The notes beneath the pieces were generated by a model. That model ran no database searches. It saw only the letters and a program-made list of their open reading frames with translations, and had not been told where the DNA came from. This document shows, in pieces, positions 7,898 to 14,710 of a DNA stretch of 20,195 nucleotides (position 1 is its first letter; each line of letters starts with the position of its first letter). Made by a program: the position numbers and the translations under genes. The stretch is from DASXIW01 sp036497785 (lineage in GTDB: Bacteria; Pseudomonadota; Alphaproteobacteria; Acetobacterales; Acetobacteraceae). The DNA lies in contig DASXIW010000284.1 in assembly GCA_036497785.1 (NCBI GenBank), positions 1 to 20,195 of the forward strand. The letters are read 5' to 3'.

Positions 7898-8003
7898 TGC
7901 TGCTCCTATATGCGCGCGACGGTATCGTGACAGTCAGGAGGGCCGCTGTCTTGCGAGTCCCGTCAAGATGAAAAGCCAAAGCCTGGGCGCTGCCCTGAAT
8001 CCG

Positions 8004-8023
8004 CTCAAGGCGGAAGCCTTGAG
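8004..8023. repeat. Perfect inverted repeat in the minC-minD spacer
   Basis: CTCAAGGC and GCCTTGAG are exact inverted repeats around a four-base loop (GGAA on the plus strand). No run of T follows on either strand, so it does not look like an intrinsic terminator. It would form a stable hairpin in any transcript, about 110 bases upstream of minD. Confidence 0.5.
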
Positions 8024-8281
8024 AATCCAATGCACTCTTGGTTGGATCAACGTCCTTCGATTGAAGACACCGGTCTCAATGCGATGAGCGGGGACACCCT
8101 AAATTCCTGCGACGGCACGATATTTCGGATGTCTCGCAATTTTGATCGCCTGCGGCGCCAGCAGGGAAGCCAGACATCAACCCGAGCAAGCCGCCCGAAC
8201 CGTGAGCGCACGAAATTATCAAAGCGCCGCTACCGCTTGCGACCAGCACACCGCTTGCCTGCCGCGGGCTTGATCGGGATG

Positions 8282-8298
8282 CAGGGGCAACGCCCCTG
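8282..8298. repeat. GC-rich hairpin after minC (CAGGGGC-AAC-GCCCCTG)
   Basis: This is a seven-base perfect stem with a three-base loop, eight bases past the minC stop on the minus strand. It has the same CAGGGGC-N3-GCCCCTG core as the element at 17685-17703, suggesting a dispersed repeat family that may serve as a transcript 3' end. There is no T tract after the stem. Confidence 0.55.
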
Positions 8299-8306
8299 GC
8301 CCTGCC

Positions 8307-9032
8307 TTAATCGAGCAGCGCCACCGACAGAGCCTCGCCCTCGAGCCACGCCTGCACTGCCTTGCCGCGCAGTCCTTCCATATCTTCCGCCGTCCGGTAC
8401 ACACCATCGATGGCGATCAGCTCGGCTTCCAGTTTGCGGCAGAAGATGCGGGCGTTCGCCTGGCCGGTCAATCCCGCGATCGCCCGGCCGCGCAATGTGC
8501 CGTATACGTGAATCGACCCGCCGGCGATGATTTCGGCGCCCGAGCCGACCGAGCCCAGCACGATCACGTCGCCGCGTTCGAACACCACGGACTGGCCGGA
8601 GCGGACGGGTTCGTCGATCAGCAGGCTGGTGGGTTCCTGTTCGGCGCGGGCCTGTTCCAGCGCGCCTTCCGCGGATTCCACGGAGCGCGTGGGGCGGCTC
8701 GTCATCGTCATGGGCGGCCGGCCCCATTCATCGATGCCCTGCCAGCTCGGGTGGGCGCCTTCGGTGCCGATGATGCGGATGCGACGCGTCTGCAGCGCCT
8801 GGATCAATCCGACCACGTCAGGCTGGTCGCGCGGCAGGGCGGACAGGTCCACCACCACGGGGCGGCCTTCGAAATAGCTGGCGGTACGCATCATTTCGGT
8901 ATCAAGCGCACGCAACCAGTCATCCACAGGCGCCTCGGGCGCCAGCACCAGGGCCATGAAGGAGCGGCCACGGACTCGGATACCGGGACGGGAACGATCG
9001 CTGGTTTTCACTCGCCGGAGGTATCCCGGCAT
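8307..9032 (-). CDS. minC: Septum site-determining inhibitor MinC
   Basis: MinC, carried to the membrane by MinD, blocks FtsZ assembly away from midcell. The N-terminal domain (about residues 15-105) is poorly conserved, with RGRSFMALVLAPEAPVDDWL and VVVDLSALPRDQPDVVGLI. The C-terminal beta-helix domain (about 137-241) is diagnostic: PVRSGQSVVFERGDVIVLG, then GAEIIAGGSIHVYGTLRGRA and ELIAIDGVYRTAEDM. The linker between them is Glu/Ala-rich. The ATG at 9032 has GAGG just upstream; a GTG at 9011 (reading KTSDRSRPGIRVRGRSF) is an alternative start that would remove seven residues. It lies 55 bp after mltG and is separated from minDE by an unusual spacer. Confidence 0.94.
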   Translation of the reverse strand: MPGYLRRVKTSDRSRPGIRVRGRSFMALVLAPEAPVDDWLRALDTEMMRTASYFEGRPVVVDLSALPRDQPDVVGLIQALQTRRIRIIGTEGAHPSWQGIDEWGRPPMTMTSRPTRSVESAEGALEQARAEQEPTSLLIDEPVRSGQSVVFERGDVIVLGSVGSGAEIIAGGSIHVYGTLRGRAIAGLTGQANARIFCRKLEAELIAIDGVYRTAEDMEGLRGKAVQAWLEGEALSVALLD

Positions 9033-9087
9033 CCGGCCTCAGTCAACTTGAGTCAGCACAGGGCGGCCCGGTCTCTGATCGCTGGCC

Positions 9088-10041
9088 TCAACGCGCCGGC
9101 ACCTGAGCCGGAGCCTGGGCCTGTGCCCGCCAGCGCGCGACATTGCGGTTGTGTTCCTCAAGCGTGCGGGCAAAAACATGCCCACCCGTACCGTCGGCCA
9201 CGAAATACAGGTCATCACTCGCCGCCGGCTGCGCCACCGCCTGCAGCGAGGCCACGCCAGGGCTGTCGATCGGCCCCGGCGGCAGGCCGGCGATGTGGTA
9301 GGTATTGTAGGGATTGGCGAAATCCAGCTCAGCGCGCGTGATGCCGCGCTCGGCCGTGCTCTCGCCGCCACTGACGGCGTAGGCGACGGTGGGATCCGAT
9401 TGCAGCTTCATGCCCAGCCGCAACCGGTTGAGGAACACGGCCGCCACATGCGGCCGCTCCTCCGGCTCCGCGGTCTCGCGCTCGACGATGCTGGCGAGGA
9501 TCAGCATCTGCTCGGGGTTGGCGAGCGGAACATCCGGCGCGCGGTCTTCCCAAGCCTCGGCCAGGGCGCGCCGCATGGCGGTGGCGGCGCGGGCGATCAC
9601 GGCGGCACGCGACGTGCCGTATTCGTAGGCATATGATTGCGGCAGCACATCACCCTCGGGCGGCACCGGCGTCTCCCCGGTCAGGTCGTCCGCTCGCTCG
9701 GTTACCAGCGCAATCTGAGCGGCGGTCAGGCCCTCGGGAATGGTCAGATAATGCTGCACCGGCCTGGCACTGCGCAGAATGTCCAGCACCTGGCGCAGGC
9801 TGGCCCCGGCGGGAAACGCGAATTCGGCGGCGTGCAGCGGCCCGCGGTCGCGCGTCAACAGCGCGGCGATTCGGAAATCGCGGGTGCTGCCGACCACGCC
9901 GGCTTGCCGGAGCGTCTGGGCGAGCAGCGCGGGAGCGCCACGCGGCACCACGACATCGCGGGAATGGTCTAGCGGGCCCGGTGCCTCGAAGATCTGCCGC
10001 GCGGTCCAGGCAGCGCCCCCCGCCAGCGTGGCGAGCACCAC
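9088..10041 (-). CDS. mltG: Endolytic murein transglycosylase MltG
   Basis: MltG (YceG family) is an inner-membrane enzyme that cuts nascent peptidoglycan strands and is proposed to set glycan chain length. Family motifs visible are VVVPRGAPALLAQTLRQAG, the LysM-like HYLTIPEGLTAAQIA, LPQSYAYEYGTSR, the catalytic-site segment ILASIVERETAEPEERP with the conserved Glu, KLQSDPTVAYAVSGG, and YNTYHIAGLPPGPI. The coordinates use a GTG at 10041 (317 aa), but that would cut the membrane anchor. The open frame continues upstream with TKTPGTGSRRRAAAAIGFTL to a CTG at 10104, whose CTGA overlaps the fabF stop; this 338-residue form matches the 340 residues of E. coli MltG and is probably the real protein. 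Confidence 0.93.
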   Translation of the reverse strand: MVLATLAGGAAWTARQIFEAPGPLDHSRDVVVPRGAPALLAQTLRQAGVVGSTRDFRIAALLTRDRGPLHAAEFAFPAGASLRQVLDILRSARPVQHYLTIPEGLTAAQIALVTERADDLTGETPVPPEGDVLPQSYAYEYGTSRAAVIARAATAMRRALAEAWEDRAPDVPLANPEQMLILASIVERETAEPEERPHVAAVFLNRLRLGMKLQSDPTVAYAVSGGESTAERGITRAELDFANPYNTYHIAGLPPGPIDSPGVASLQAVAQPAASDDLYFVADGTGGHVFARTLEEHNRNVARWRAQAQAPAQVPAR

Positions 10042-10100
10042 CAGCGTGAAACCGATCGCAGCGGCCGCGCGCCGCCGCGATCCCGTACCGGGCGTCTTGG

Positions 10101-11363
10101 TCAGGCGGCGGCCCTGAACAGGATGCTGGCGTTGGTGCCGCCGAAGCCGAAGCTGTTGGACAACGCCAGGTTGACCTTGCGTTCCTGGGCGGTGTTGGCC
10201 ACGCGGTCGATCACGCTTTCCCGGCTCGGGGCGTCGAGGTTCAACGTGGGCGGCACCACATTGTCCCGCACGGCCAGGGCGGAGAAGATCGCCTCGATCG
10301 CGCCGGCAGCCCCCAGCAAATGGCCGGTGGCCGATTTCGTCGACGACATCGCCAAGCCCTTGGCCGCGTCGCCGAAGAAGCGTTCCACCGCCTCCAGTTC
10401 CAGGTCATCGCCAAGCGGCGTGGAAGTGCCATGCGCGTTGACGTACTGAACGTCCTCGGGCGCCACGCCGCCATTGCGGAAGGCCGCCTTCATGGCGCGG
10501 AAGGCGCCGTCATGCCCTTCGGCCGGTGCGGTGATGTGATGCGCGTCGCCTGACATGCCGTAGCCGGCGATCTCGGCGTAGATCTTGGCGCCGCGGGCCT
10601 TCGCGTGCTCGTATTCCTCCAGCACCACGATGCCGGCGCCCTCGCCCATCACGAACCCGTCGCGGTCGCGGTCCCATGGGCGGGAGGCGCGGGCCGGCTC
10701 GTCGTTGAAGTTGATGGACAAGGCGCGGGAGGCGCAGAAGCCGGCGATGCCCAGCGGGTTCACCGCCGCCTCGGCCCCACCGGCCACCATCACGTCGGCG
10801 TCGCCGAAGGCGATCAGCCGGGCGGCGTCGCCGATGGCGTGCACACCGGTGGCGCAGGCCGTCACCACGCTGTGGTTGGGGCCCTTGAAGCCGTATTTGA
10901 TGGAAATATGACCGGAAGCGAGGTTGATCAGCGCCGACGGGATGAAGAACGGCGACAGCCGCCGCATCTTGCCCTCGGCGATCTGTACCGATGCCTCGAA
11001 GATGGTTTGCAGGCCGCCAATGCCCGAGCCGATCATCACGCCGGTGGCGCAACGATCCTCCTCGCCCTCCGGCATCCAGCCGCTATCCTCGACCGCCTCG
11101 GTCGCGGCGACCAGGGCGAACTGGATAAACGGATCCATTTTCTTCTGGTCCTTGACCGGGATCCATTCGGAGATGGTGAGATTGCCGTCTTCCCTGGCGC
11201 CCCGCGGAATGATCCCGGCGACCTTGGCCGGCAATTCCGACACATCGAAGGATTGGATGGCACGAATGCCCGATTCGCCATTGATCAGGCGCTTCCAGAC
11301 ATTTTCCACCCCCAGCCCGAGGGGGCAGGCGATGCCCATGCCCGTCATCACCACGCGTCGCAT
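10101..11363 (-). CDS. fabF: Beta-ketoacyl-ACP synthase II
   Basis: FabF condenses malonyl-ACP with acyl-ACP in the elongation cycle of fatty-acid synthesis. From the chosen ATG (MRRVVMTGMGIACPLG; 420 aa) the catalytic triad is visible: Cys170 in VVTACATGVHAIG, His311 in NAHGTSTPLGD, and His348 in SATGHLLGAAG, plus the conserved Lys343 and the C-terminal SNSFGFGGTNASILF. An ATG nine bases upstream (11372) is possible, but AAGGA is ideally spaced for 11363. It follows acpP and precedes mltG, a standard alphaproteobacterial arrangement. Confidence 0.97.
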   Translation of the reverse strand: MRRVVMTGMGIACPLGLGVENVWKRLINGESGIRAIQSFDVSELPAKVAGIIPRGAREDGNLTISEWIPVKDQKKMDPFIQFALVAATEAVEDSGWMPEGEEDRCATGVMIGSGIGGLQTIFEASVQIAEGKMRRLSPFFIPSALINLASGHISIKYGFKGPNHSVVTACATGVHAIGDAARLIAFGDADVMVAGGAEAAVNPLGIAGFCASRALSINFNDEPARASRPWDRDRDGFVMGEGAGIVVLEEYEHAKARGAKIYAEIAGYGMSGDAHHITAPAEGHDGAFRAMKAAFRNGGVAPEDVQYVNAHGTSTPLGDDLELEAVERFFGDAAKGLAMSSTKSATGHLLGAAGAIEAIFSALAVRDNVVPPTLNLDAPSRESVIDRVANTAQERKVNLALSNSFGFGGTNASILFRAAA

Positions 11364-11406
11364 CGCTGCCATCCTTGCCTGATGATCCTGCCGCTTCGGA
11401 ACCGCC

Positions 11407-11646
11407 TCAGACGGCTTTCTGCTTCTCGATGTATTCGATCGCGTCCTTCACGGTGCTGATCTTCTCGGCGGCGTCCTCGGGAATCTCGACGCTGAAGGCT
11501 TCTTCGAAGGCCATGACGAGTTCGACGGTGTCGAGGGAGTCGGCGCCCAGGTCGTCGATGAACGACGCCTCGGGGGTCACCTTGCTTTCCTCGACGCCGA
11601 GATGCTCGACCACAATCTTCTTCACTCTCTCGGCGATATCGCTCAT
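11407..11646 (-). CDS. acpP: Acyl carrier protein
   Basis: The 79-residue acidic carrier protein holds growing acyl chains on a phosphopantetheine arm. Ser37 in the DSL motif (FIDDLGADSLDTVELVMAFE) is the attachment site; the start is MSDIAERVKKIVVEHLG and the end AIEYIEKQKAV. The ATG at 11646 is preceded by AGGAG; the frame is open for 28 codons upstream, but that extension is not part of the family. It lies 142 bp after fabG, long enough for its own promoter, and directly before fabF. Confidence 0.98.
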   Translation of the reverse strand: MSDIAERVKKIVVEHLGVEESKVTPEASFIDDLGADSLDTVELVMAFEEAFSVEIPEDAAEKISTVKDAIEYIEKQKAV

Positions 11647-11759
11647 CGGTATGCCTGCTCCTGCCTGCCGGTTCGGTTCGATAAAATCATTTGCCCGCCC
11701 AATTCGACCGGGAAGCCGGGCGCTTAGCATGGTTTGGTGACACGCGCCAACCGGCGCTC

Positions 11760-11779
11760 ATCACAGCCACTTATCACAG
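11760..11779 (-). promoter_or_regulatory. Direct repeat CTGTGAT upstream of acpP
   Basis: Read on the minus strand, CTGTGAT occurs twice with a 13-base period, about 115-135 bases before the acpP ATG and just after the fabG stop. Paired half sites of this kind can bind regulators, but no known factor is indicated. Confidence 0.2.
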
Positions 11780-11788
11780 AATATGTCG

Positions 11789-12526
11789 CTATAGCATCGC
11801 CATGCCGCCATTGACGTGCAGCGTGGCGCCGGTCACCCATCCGGCCGCGTCGCTGGCCAGATACACCACCGCGGCGGCGATGTCCGCAGGCGATCCCATC
11901 CGGCCCAGCGGGATCGACTCGAGCAGCCGCGCCTTCTGCGCGTCGCTCAGCACCTCGGTCATCGGCGTCGCCACGAAACCGGGCGCCACTATGTTCACTG
12001 TCACGCCGCGCGAGCCCACCTCCTGCGCCAAGGCCTTGGTCATGCCAACCAATCCGGCCTTGGCCGCGGCATAATTGGTCTGGCCCGGATTGCCGGTGGC
12101 GCCCACGATCGACCCGATGGACACGATCCGCCCCGCCCGGCGCCGTAGCATTCCCTTCAGCGCCGCCCGGGCAAGCCGAAACGGCGCGCTCAGATCCACA
12201 TCCAGCACGGCCTGCCAGTCCTCGTCCTTCATGCGCAGCGCCAGCATGTCGCGCGTGAACCCGGCATTGTTCACCAGCACGTGCAACGGCCCCGCCGCCG
12301 CCTCCGCGGCGGCCACCAGCGCATCCGGCGCGGCAGGGTCCGCGAGGTCCGCAGGGCAGACATGCACCCGCCCCTCTAACTCGCCAGCCAGCGACTCCAA
12401 CGCCTCGCGCCGTGTGCCGGAGATCGCCACGATGGCCCCCTGCGCATGCAACGCGCGGGCAATGCCGGCGCCAATGCCACCCGAGGCGCCGGTTACCAGG
12501 GCGGTCTTGCCGTCTAAGCGGAACAT
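11789..12526 (-). CDS. fabG: 3-oxoacyl-ACP reductase FabG
   Basis: FabG is the NADPH-dependent reductase of the elongation cycle, a short-chain dehydrogenase of 245 residues. The cofactor loop is TGASGGIGAGIA (12-23), NNAG is at 86-89, and the catalytic Ser139 (SIGSIVGA), Tyr152 and Lys156 (NYAAAKAG) are present. The fourth tetrad residue, Asn in E. coli FabG (position 110, in TNLSSVF), is Asp111 here (VLDVDLSAPF). PGFVATPMT and the C-terminal GATLHVNGGMAML are typical. AGGA lies nine bases before the ATG. It sits between fabD and acpP, which supports true FabG function despite the substitution. Confidence 0.95.
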   Translation of the reverse strand: MFRLDGKTALVTGASGGIGAGIARALHAQGAIVAISGTRREALESLAGELEGRVHVCPADLADPAAPDALVAAAEAAAGPLHVLVNNAGFTRDMLALRMKDEDWQAVLDVDLSAPFRLARAALKGMLRRRAGRIVSIGSIVGATGNPGQTNYAAAKAGLVGMTKALAQEVGSRGVTVNIVAPGFVATPMTEVLSDAQKARLLESIPLGRMGSPADIAAAVVYLASDAAGWVTGATLHVNGGMAML

Positions 12527-12580
12527 CCGGGAATTCCTTTTCAGGGAGAACGATCAGGTGGGAGCAAGACTCTCAAGACT

Positions 12581-13543
12581 CTAAAGCGTCCTGAGCAAGC
12601 CCTCGATATCCGCCGGCGTCCCCACTGAGACCGCGGCAGCATCGGGCAGCACGCGCTTGGTCAGCCCCGACAGCACCCTCCCGGCGCCCAGTTCGACGAA
12701 GCTGTCCACACCCAGCGCCGCCATCGCCAGAAGGCATTCGCGCCAGCGCACGGTGGCGGTCACCTGCTGCACCAGCAGGCGGATGATGTCGGCCGGATCG
12801 GTGGCTTTGACGGCAGCGACGTTGCTGACCACGGGGATGATCGGGGCGCGCGGCGGGGCGTTGGCCAGCGCTTCGGCCATGGCGTCGGCGGCCGGCGCCA
12901 TCAGGGCACAGTGGAACGGGGCAGAGACCGGCAACAGCATGGCGCGGCGCACGCCTTTGGTCTTGGAGATCGCGATGGCACGGTCGACGGCCGCTTTGTG
13001 GCCCGAGACGACGACCTGGCCGCCGCCATTGTCGTTGGCGGGATCGATCACCTCATGTTTGCCGGTTTCCGGGTCGATGGCGGCTTCGGCGCAGACCTCC
13101 TGCGCCAGGACCAGTTCGGCGCCGAGCAGGGCGGCCATGGCGCCTTCGCCCGCCGGCACGGCACGTTGCATGGCCAGGCCACGCAGGCGCAGCAGACTGG
13201 CCGCCTGAGCCAGGGAAAAGCCGCCGGCGGCTCCCAACGCGCTGTATTCGCCCAATGAATGTCCGGCGACCACCACGGCCTTGTCCGCGAGTGTGAGGCC
13301 ACCTTCGCGTTCCAGCACCCGCAGCACGGCCAGGGAGTGCGCCATCAGGGCGGGCTGGGCGTTCTCGGTCAAAGTGAGTTCTTCGGACGGGCCTTCGAAC
13401 ATCAGCCGGGAGAGTTTCTGCCCAAGCGTGTCGTCCACTTCCTGGAACACCTCGCGGGCGGCGGCGAAGGCATCGTTCAGGTCGCGGCCCATACCGACGG
13501 CCTGGCTACCCTGGCCAGGGAAGATGAAGGCGTGAACCGGCAT
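12581..13543 (-). CDS. fabD: Malonyl-CoA:ACP transacylase
   Basis: FabD moves malonyl from CoA to ACP, supplying the extender unit. From the ATG at 13543 (320 aa) the family start AFIFPGQGSQAVGMG is at residues 5-19, the nucleophile Ser96 is in VVAGHSLGEYSAL, Arg121 in LLRLRGLAMQ, and the catalytic His211 in PVSAPFHCALM. C-terminal VELGAGRVLSGLTKR is typical. The open frame extends 26 codons upstream but without family resemblance. It is the first gene of the long minus-strand run and has a promoter-like TTGACA upstream. Confidence 0.97.
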   Translation of the reverse strand: MPVHAFIFPGQGSQAVGMGRDLNDAFAAAREVFQEVDDTLGQKLSRLMFEGPSEELTLTENAQPALMAHSLAVLRVLEREGGLTLADKAVVVAGHSLGEYSALGAAGGFSLAQAASLLRLRGLAMQRAVPAGEGAMAALLGAELVLAQEVCAEAAIDPETGKHEVIDPANDNGGGQVVVSGHKAAVDRAIAISKTKGVRRAMLLPVSAPFHCALMAPAADAMAEALANAPPRAPIIPVVSNVAAVKATDPADIIRLLVQQVTATVRWRECLLAMAALGVDSFVELGAGRVLSGLTKRVLPDAAAVSVGTPADIEGLLRTL

Positions 13544-13592
13544 GGGCTCGTGGTCTCCGGATGGGGCGCAACGGCATCTGTGCGGGTTGCGG

Positions 13593-13621
13593 GGCGTAGC
13601 TTCACGCATTTGGCATGTCAA
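13593..13621 (-). promoter_or_regulatory. Possible sigma70 promoter of fabD
   Basis: On the minus strand a perfect TTGACA (13621-13616) is followed after 17 bases by TACGCC (13598-13593), a weak -10. Transcription would start near 13586, about 43 bases before the fabD ATG. The -35 is strong and the -10 poor, so this is only a candidate. Confidence 0.35.
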
Positions 13622-13749
13622 TCTTGCGCCGCAGCGCGGATCGGCAACGGATTGTGGCGCCTAGGCAGCCGGGTGTAATCATTCCGCCACATTTTGTCGC
13701 CAAACTTCGCCGATCAACGCACGCAACGGTCGCGCAACGAGGTTCATGC

Positions 13750-14538
13750 ATGTGTCGCTTCCTCGCCTATCGGGGCCAGCCGATTCTGCTGGAGGAGTTG
13801 GTGGCAGCACCCACCCATTCGCTGATCCACCAATCCCTGCACGCCACCGAGGCGAAGACCGGCACCAACGGCGACGGATTCGGCCTTGGCTGGTATGGCG
13901 AACGCACCACCCCAGGCATGTACCGGGAAGTCCGGCCGGCATGGTCGGACGAAAACCTTCGTTCGATCTGCGCCCAGGTTCGCTCCGGCCTGTTCTTCGC
14001 CCATGTGCGCGCCTCCACCGGCACCGCGACCAGCCGCGCCAACTGCCATCCCTTCGCCGCCGGACGCTTCCTGTTCATGCATAATGGCCAGGTAGGCGGC
14101 TGGGCACGGGTGCGCCGGCGGGTAGAACAGATGATCCCGGACCATTTATATGAGCATCGCCTGGGTACGACCGACTCCGAGGCGATCTTGCTGGTCGCCA
14201 TGGCGAACGGGCTGGAGGACGACCCGGTGGGCGCCATCGCCCGCACGTTATGCCGCATCCGGGGTGTGATGAACGAGGCCGGCGTGACCGAGGCGCTGCG
14301 TTTTACCGCGGCACTGACCGATGGAGAGCGGTTCTGGGCCTTCCGCTGGGCGTCGGACGACAAGCCGGCCACGCTGTACTGGCGAGAGGATACGACCGGG
14401 CTCGTGGTGGTCTCCGAGCCGATCGACGACAAGACGACGGAATGGCATGCCGTGCCCTCCGGCCGCTGTCTGATGGCCGCACCGGACGAGACCACGCGGA
14501 TGGCCTGCCTGCAGACGGCGGTGGCCCTGGCGGCCTGA
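13750..14538 (+). CDS. Class II glutamine amidotransferase, YafJ/EgtC-like
   Basis: This is a 262-residue stand-alone type II (Ntn) glutamine amidotransferase domain. After Met removal Cys2 becomes the N-terminal nucleophile (MCRFLAYRG). Further family residues are NGDGFGLGWYG (40-50), Arg87 in FFAHVRASTG, NCHPF (98-102), the oxyanion-type FMHNGQVGGW, and Asp142 in TTDSEAIL. No synthase domain is attached. EgtC enzymes of ergothioneine synthesis share this fold, but no egtB or egtD is nearby, so YafJ-like is the safer label; the substrate is unknown. I chose the ATG at 13750 because it puts Cys at position 2 and has GAGG seven bases upstream; a longer frame from 13615 would bury the nucleophile. 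It is transcribed divergently from fabD. Confidence 0.88.
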   Translation: MCRFLAYRGQPILLEELVAAPTHSLIHQSLHATEAKTGTNGDGFGLGWYGERTTPGMYREVRPAWSDENLRSICAQVRSGLFFAHVRASTGTATSRANCHPFAAGRFLFMHNGQVGGWARVRRRVEQMIPDHLYEHRLGTTDSEAILLVAMANGLEDDPVGAIARTLCRIRGVMNEAGVTEALRFTAALTDGERFWAFRWASDDKPATLYWREDTTGLVVVSEPIDDKTTEWHAVPSGRCLMAAPDETTRMACLQTAVALAA

Positions 14539-14573
14539 CCGCCCCGGGCAGCTGACCGCGCGAACATATGTCC

Positions 14574-14601
14574 TTGCATTTCCGTTGGTTCCCTGTATAA
14601 G
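14574..14601 (+). promoter_or_regulatory. Promoter of the rpsF-rpsR-rplI operon
   Basis: TTGCAT (14574-14579) and TATAAG (14596-14601) are separated by 16 bases, with the alphaproteobacterial CTTG at the -35. Transcription would start near 14608, leaving a leader of about 100 bases before rpsF. The -10 is strong, the -35 moderate. Confidence 0.6.
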
Positions 14602-14615
14602 CCCGCCGCTTCCCT

Positions 14616-14681
14616 GCCGGGGGATCGGCATTCCCCGGCTATGCCCACGCGCCATTGGGGTGCGGGACCCGATCCAGGTCC
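14616..14681 (+). promoter_or_regulatory. Structured 5' leader of rpsF mRNA
   Basis: Three consecutive hairpins can form: GCCGGGG...CCCCGGC (14616-14639, seven perfect pairs extended by two more), CGCGCC/GGTGCG (14648-14664) and GGACC/GGTCC (14665-14681, with CCG in the loop region). Many bacteria regulate rpsF by binding of the S6:S18 complex to a CCG-containing leader hairpin (known of the operon). Whether this leader is such an element is an inference. Confidence 0.4.
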
Positions 14682-14710
14682 AGGGCGGAGACAAGCCAGA
14701 GGGAGCCCAC

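Larger units (their letters stand above)
7898..8306. other. 409-bp intergenic spacer splitting minC from minD
   Basis: No convincing protein-coding gene lies here; short open frames on both strands lack homology that I can recognise and good ribosome sites. It contains a perfect 8-bp hairpin (CTCAAGGC-GGAA-GCCTTGAG, 8004-8023, a GNRA-type loop on the plus strand) and, next to minC, the GC-rich hairpin at 8282-8298. The short palindrome GTTGGATCAAC lies at 8041-8051. Some stretches remind me of dispersed intergenic sequence in this family of bacteria, but that is an unverified impression. I could not fix a promoter for minD with confidence. Confidence 0.5.

Noticed and set aside
7446..8030. 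Minus-strand open frame that starts in the minC-minD spacer and runs into minD
   Set aside because: Most of it is an out-of-frame reading of minD. Its first 45 codons cover spacer DNA, but no family or ribosome site supports translation.
9012..9049. TTGACT-N17-TACCTC as a minC promoter
   Set aside because: The -10 hexamer matches the consensus at only about two positions and the element overlaps the ATG candidate at 9032, so it is not a convincing promoter.
11744..11757. Hairpin GCGCC-AACC-GGCGC between fabG and acpP
   Set aside because: Five base pairs in GC-rich DNA with no T tract; likely chance.
14524..14549. GC-rich imperfect hairpin over the amidotransferase stop codon
   Set aside because: Stem is interrupted by an internal loop and no T run follows, so a terminator call is not supported.
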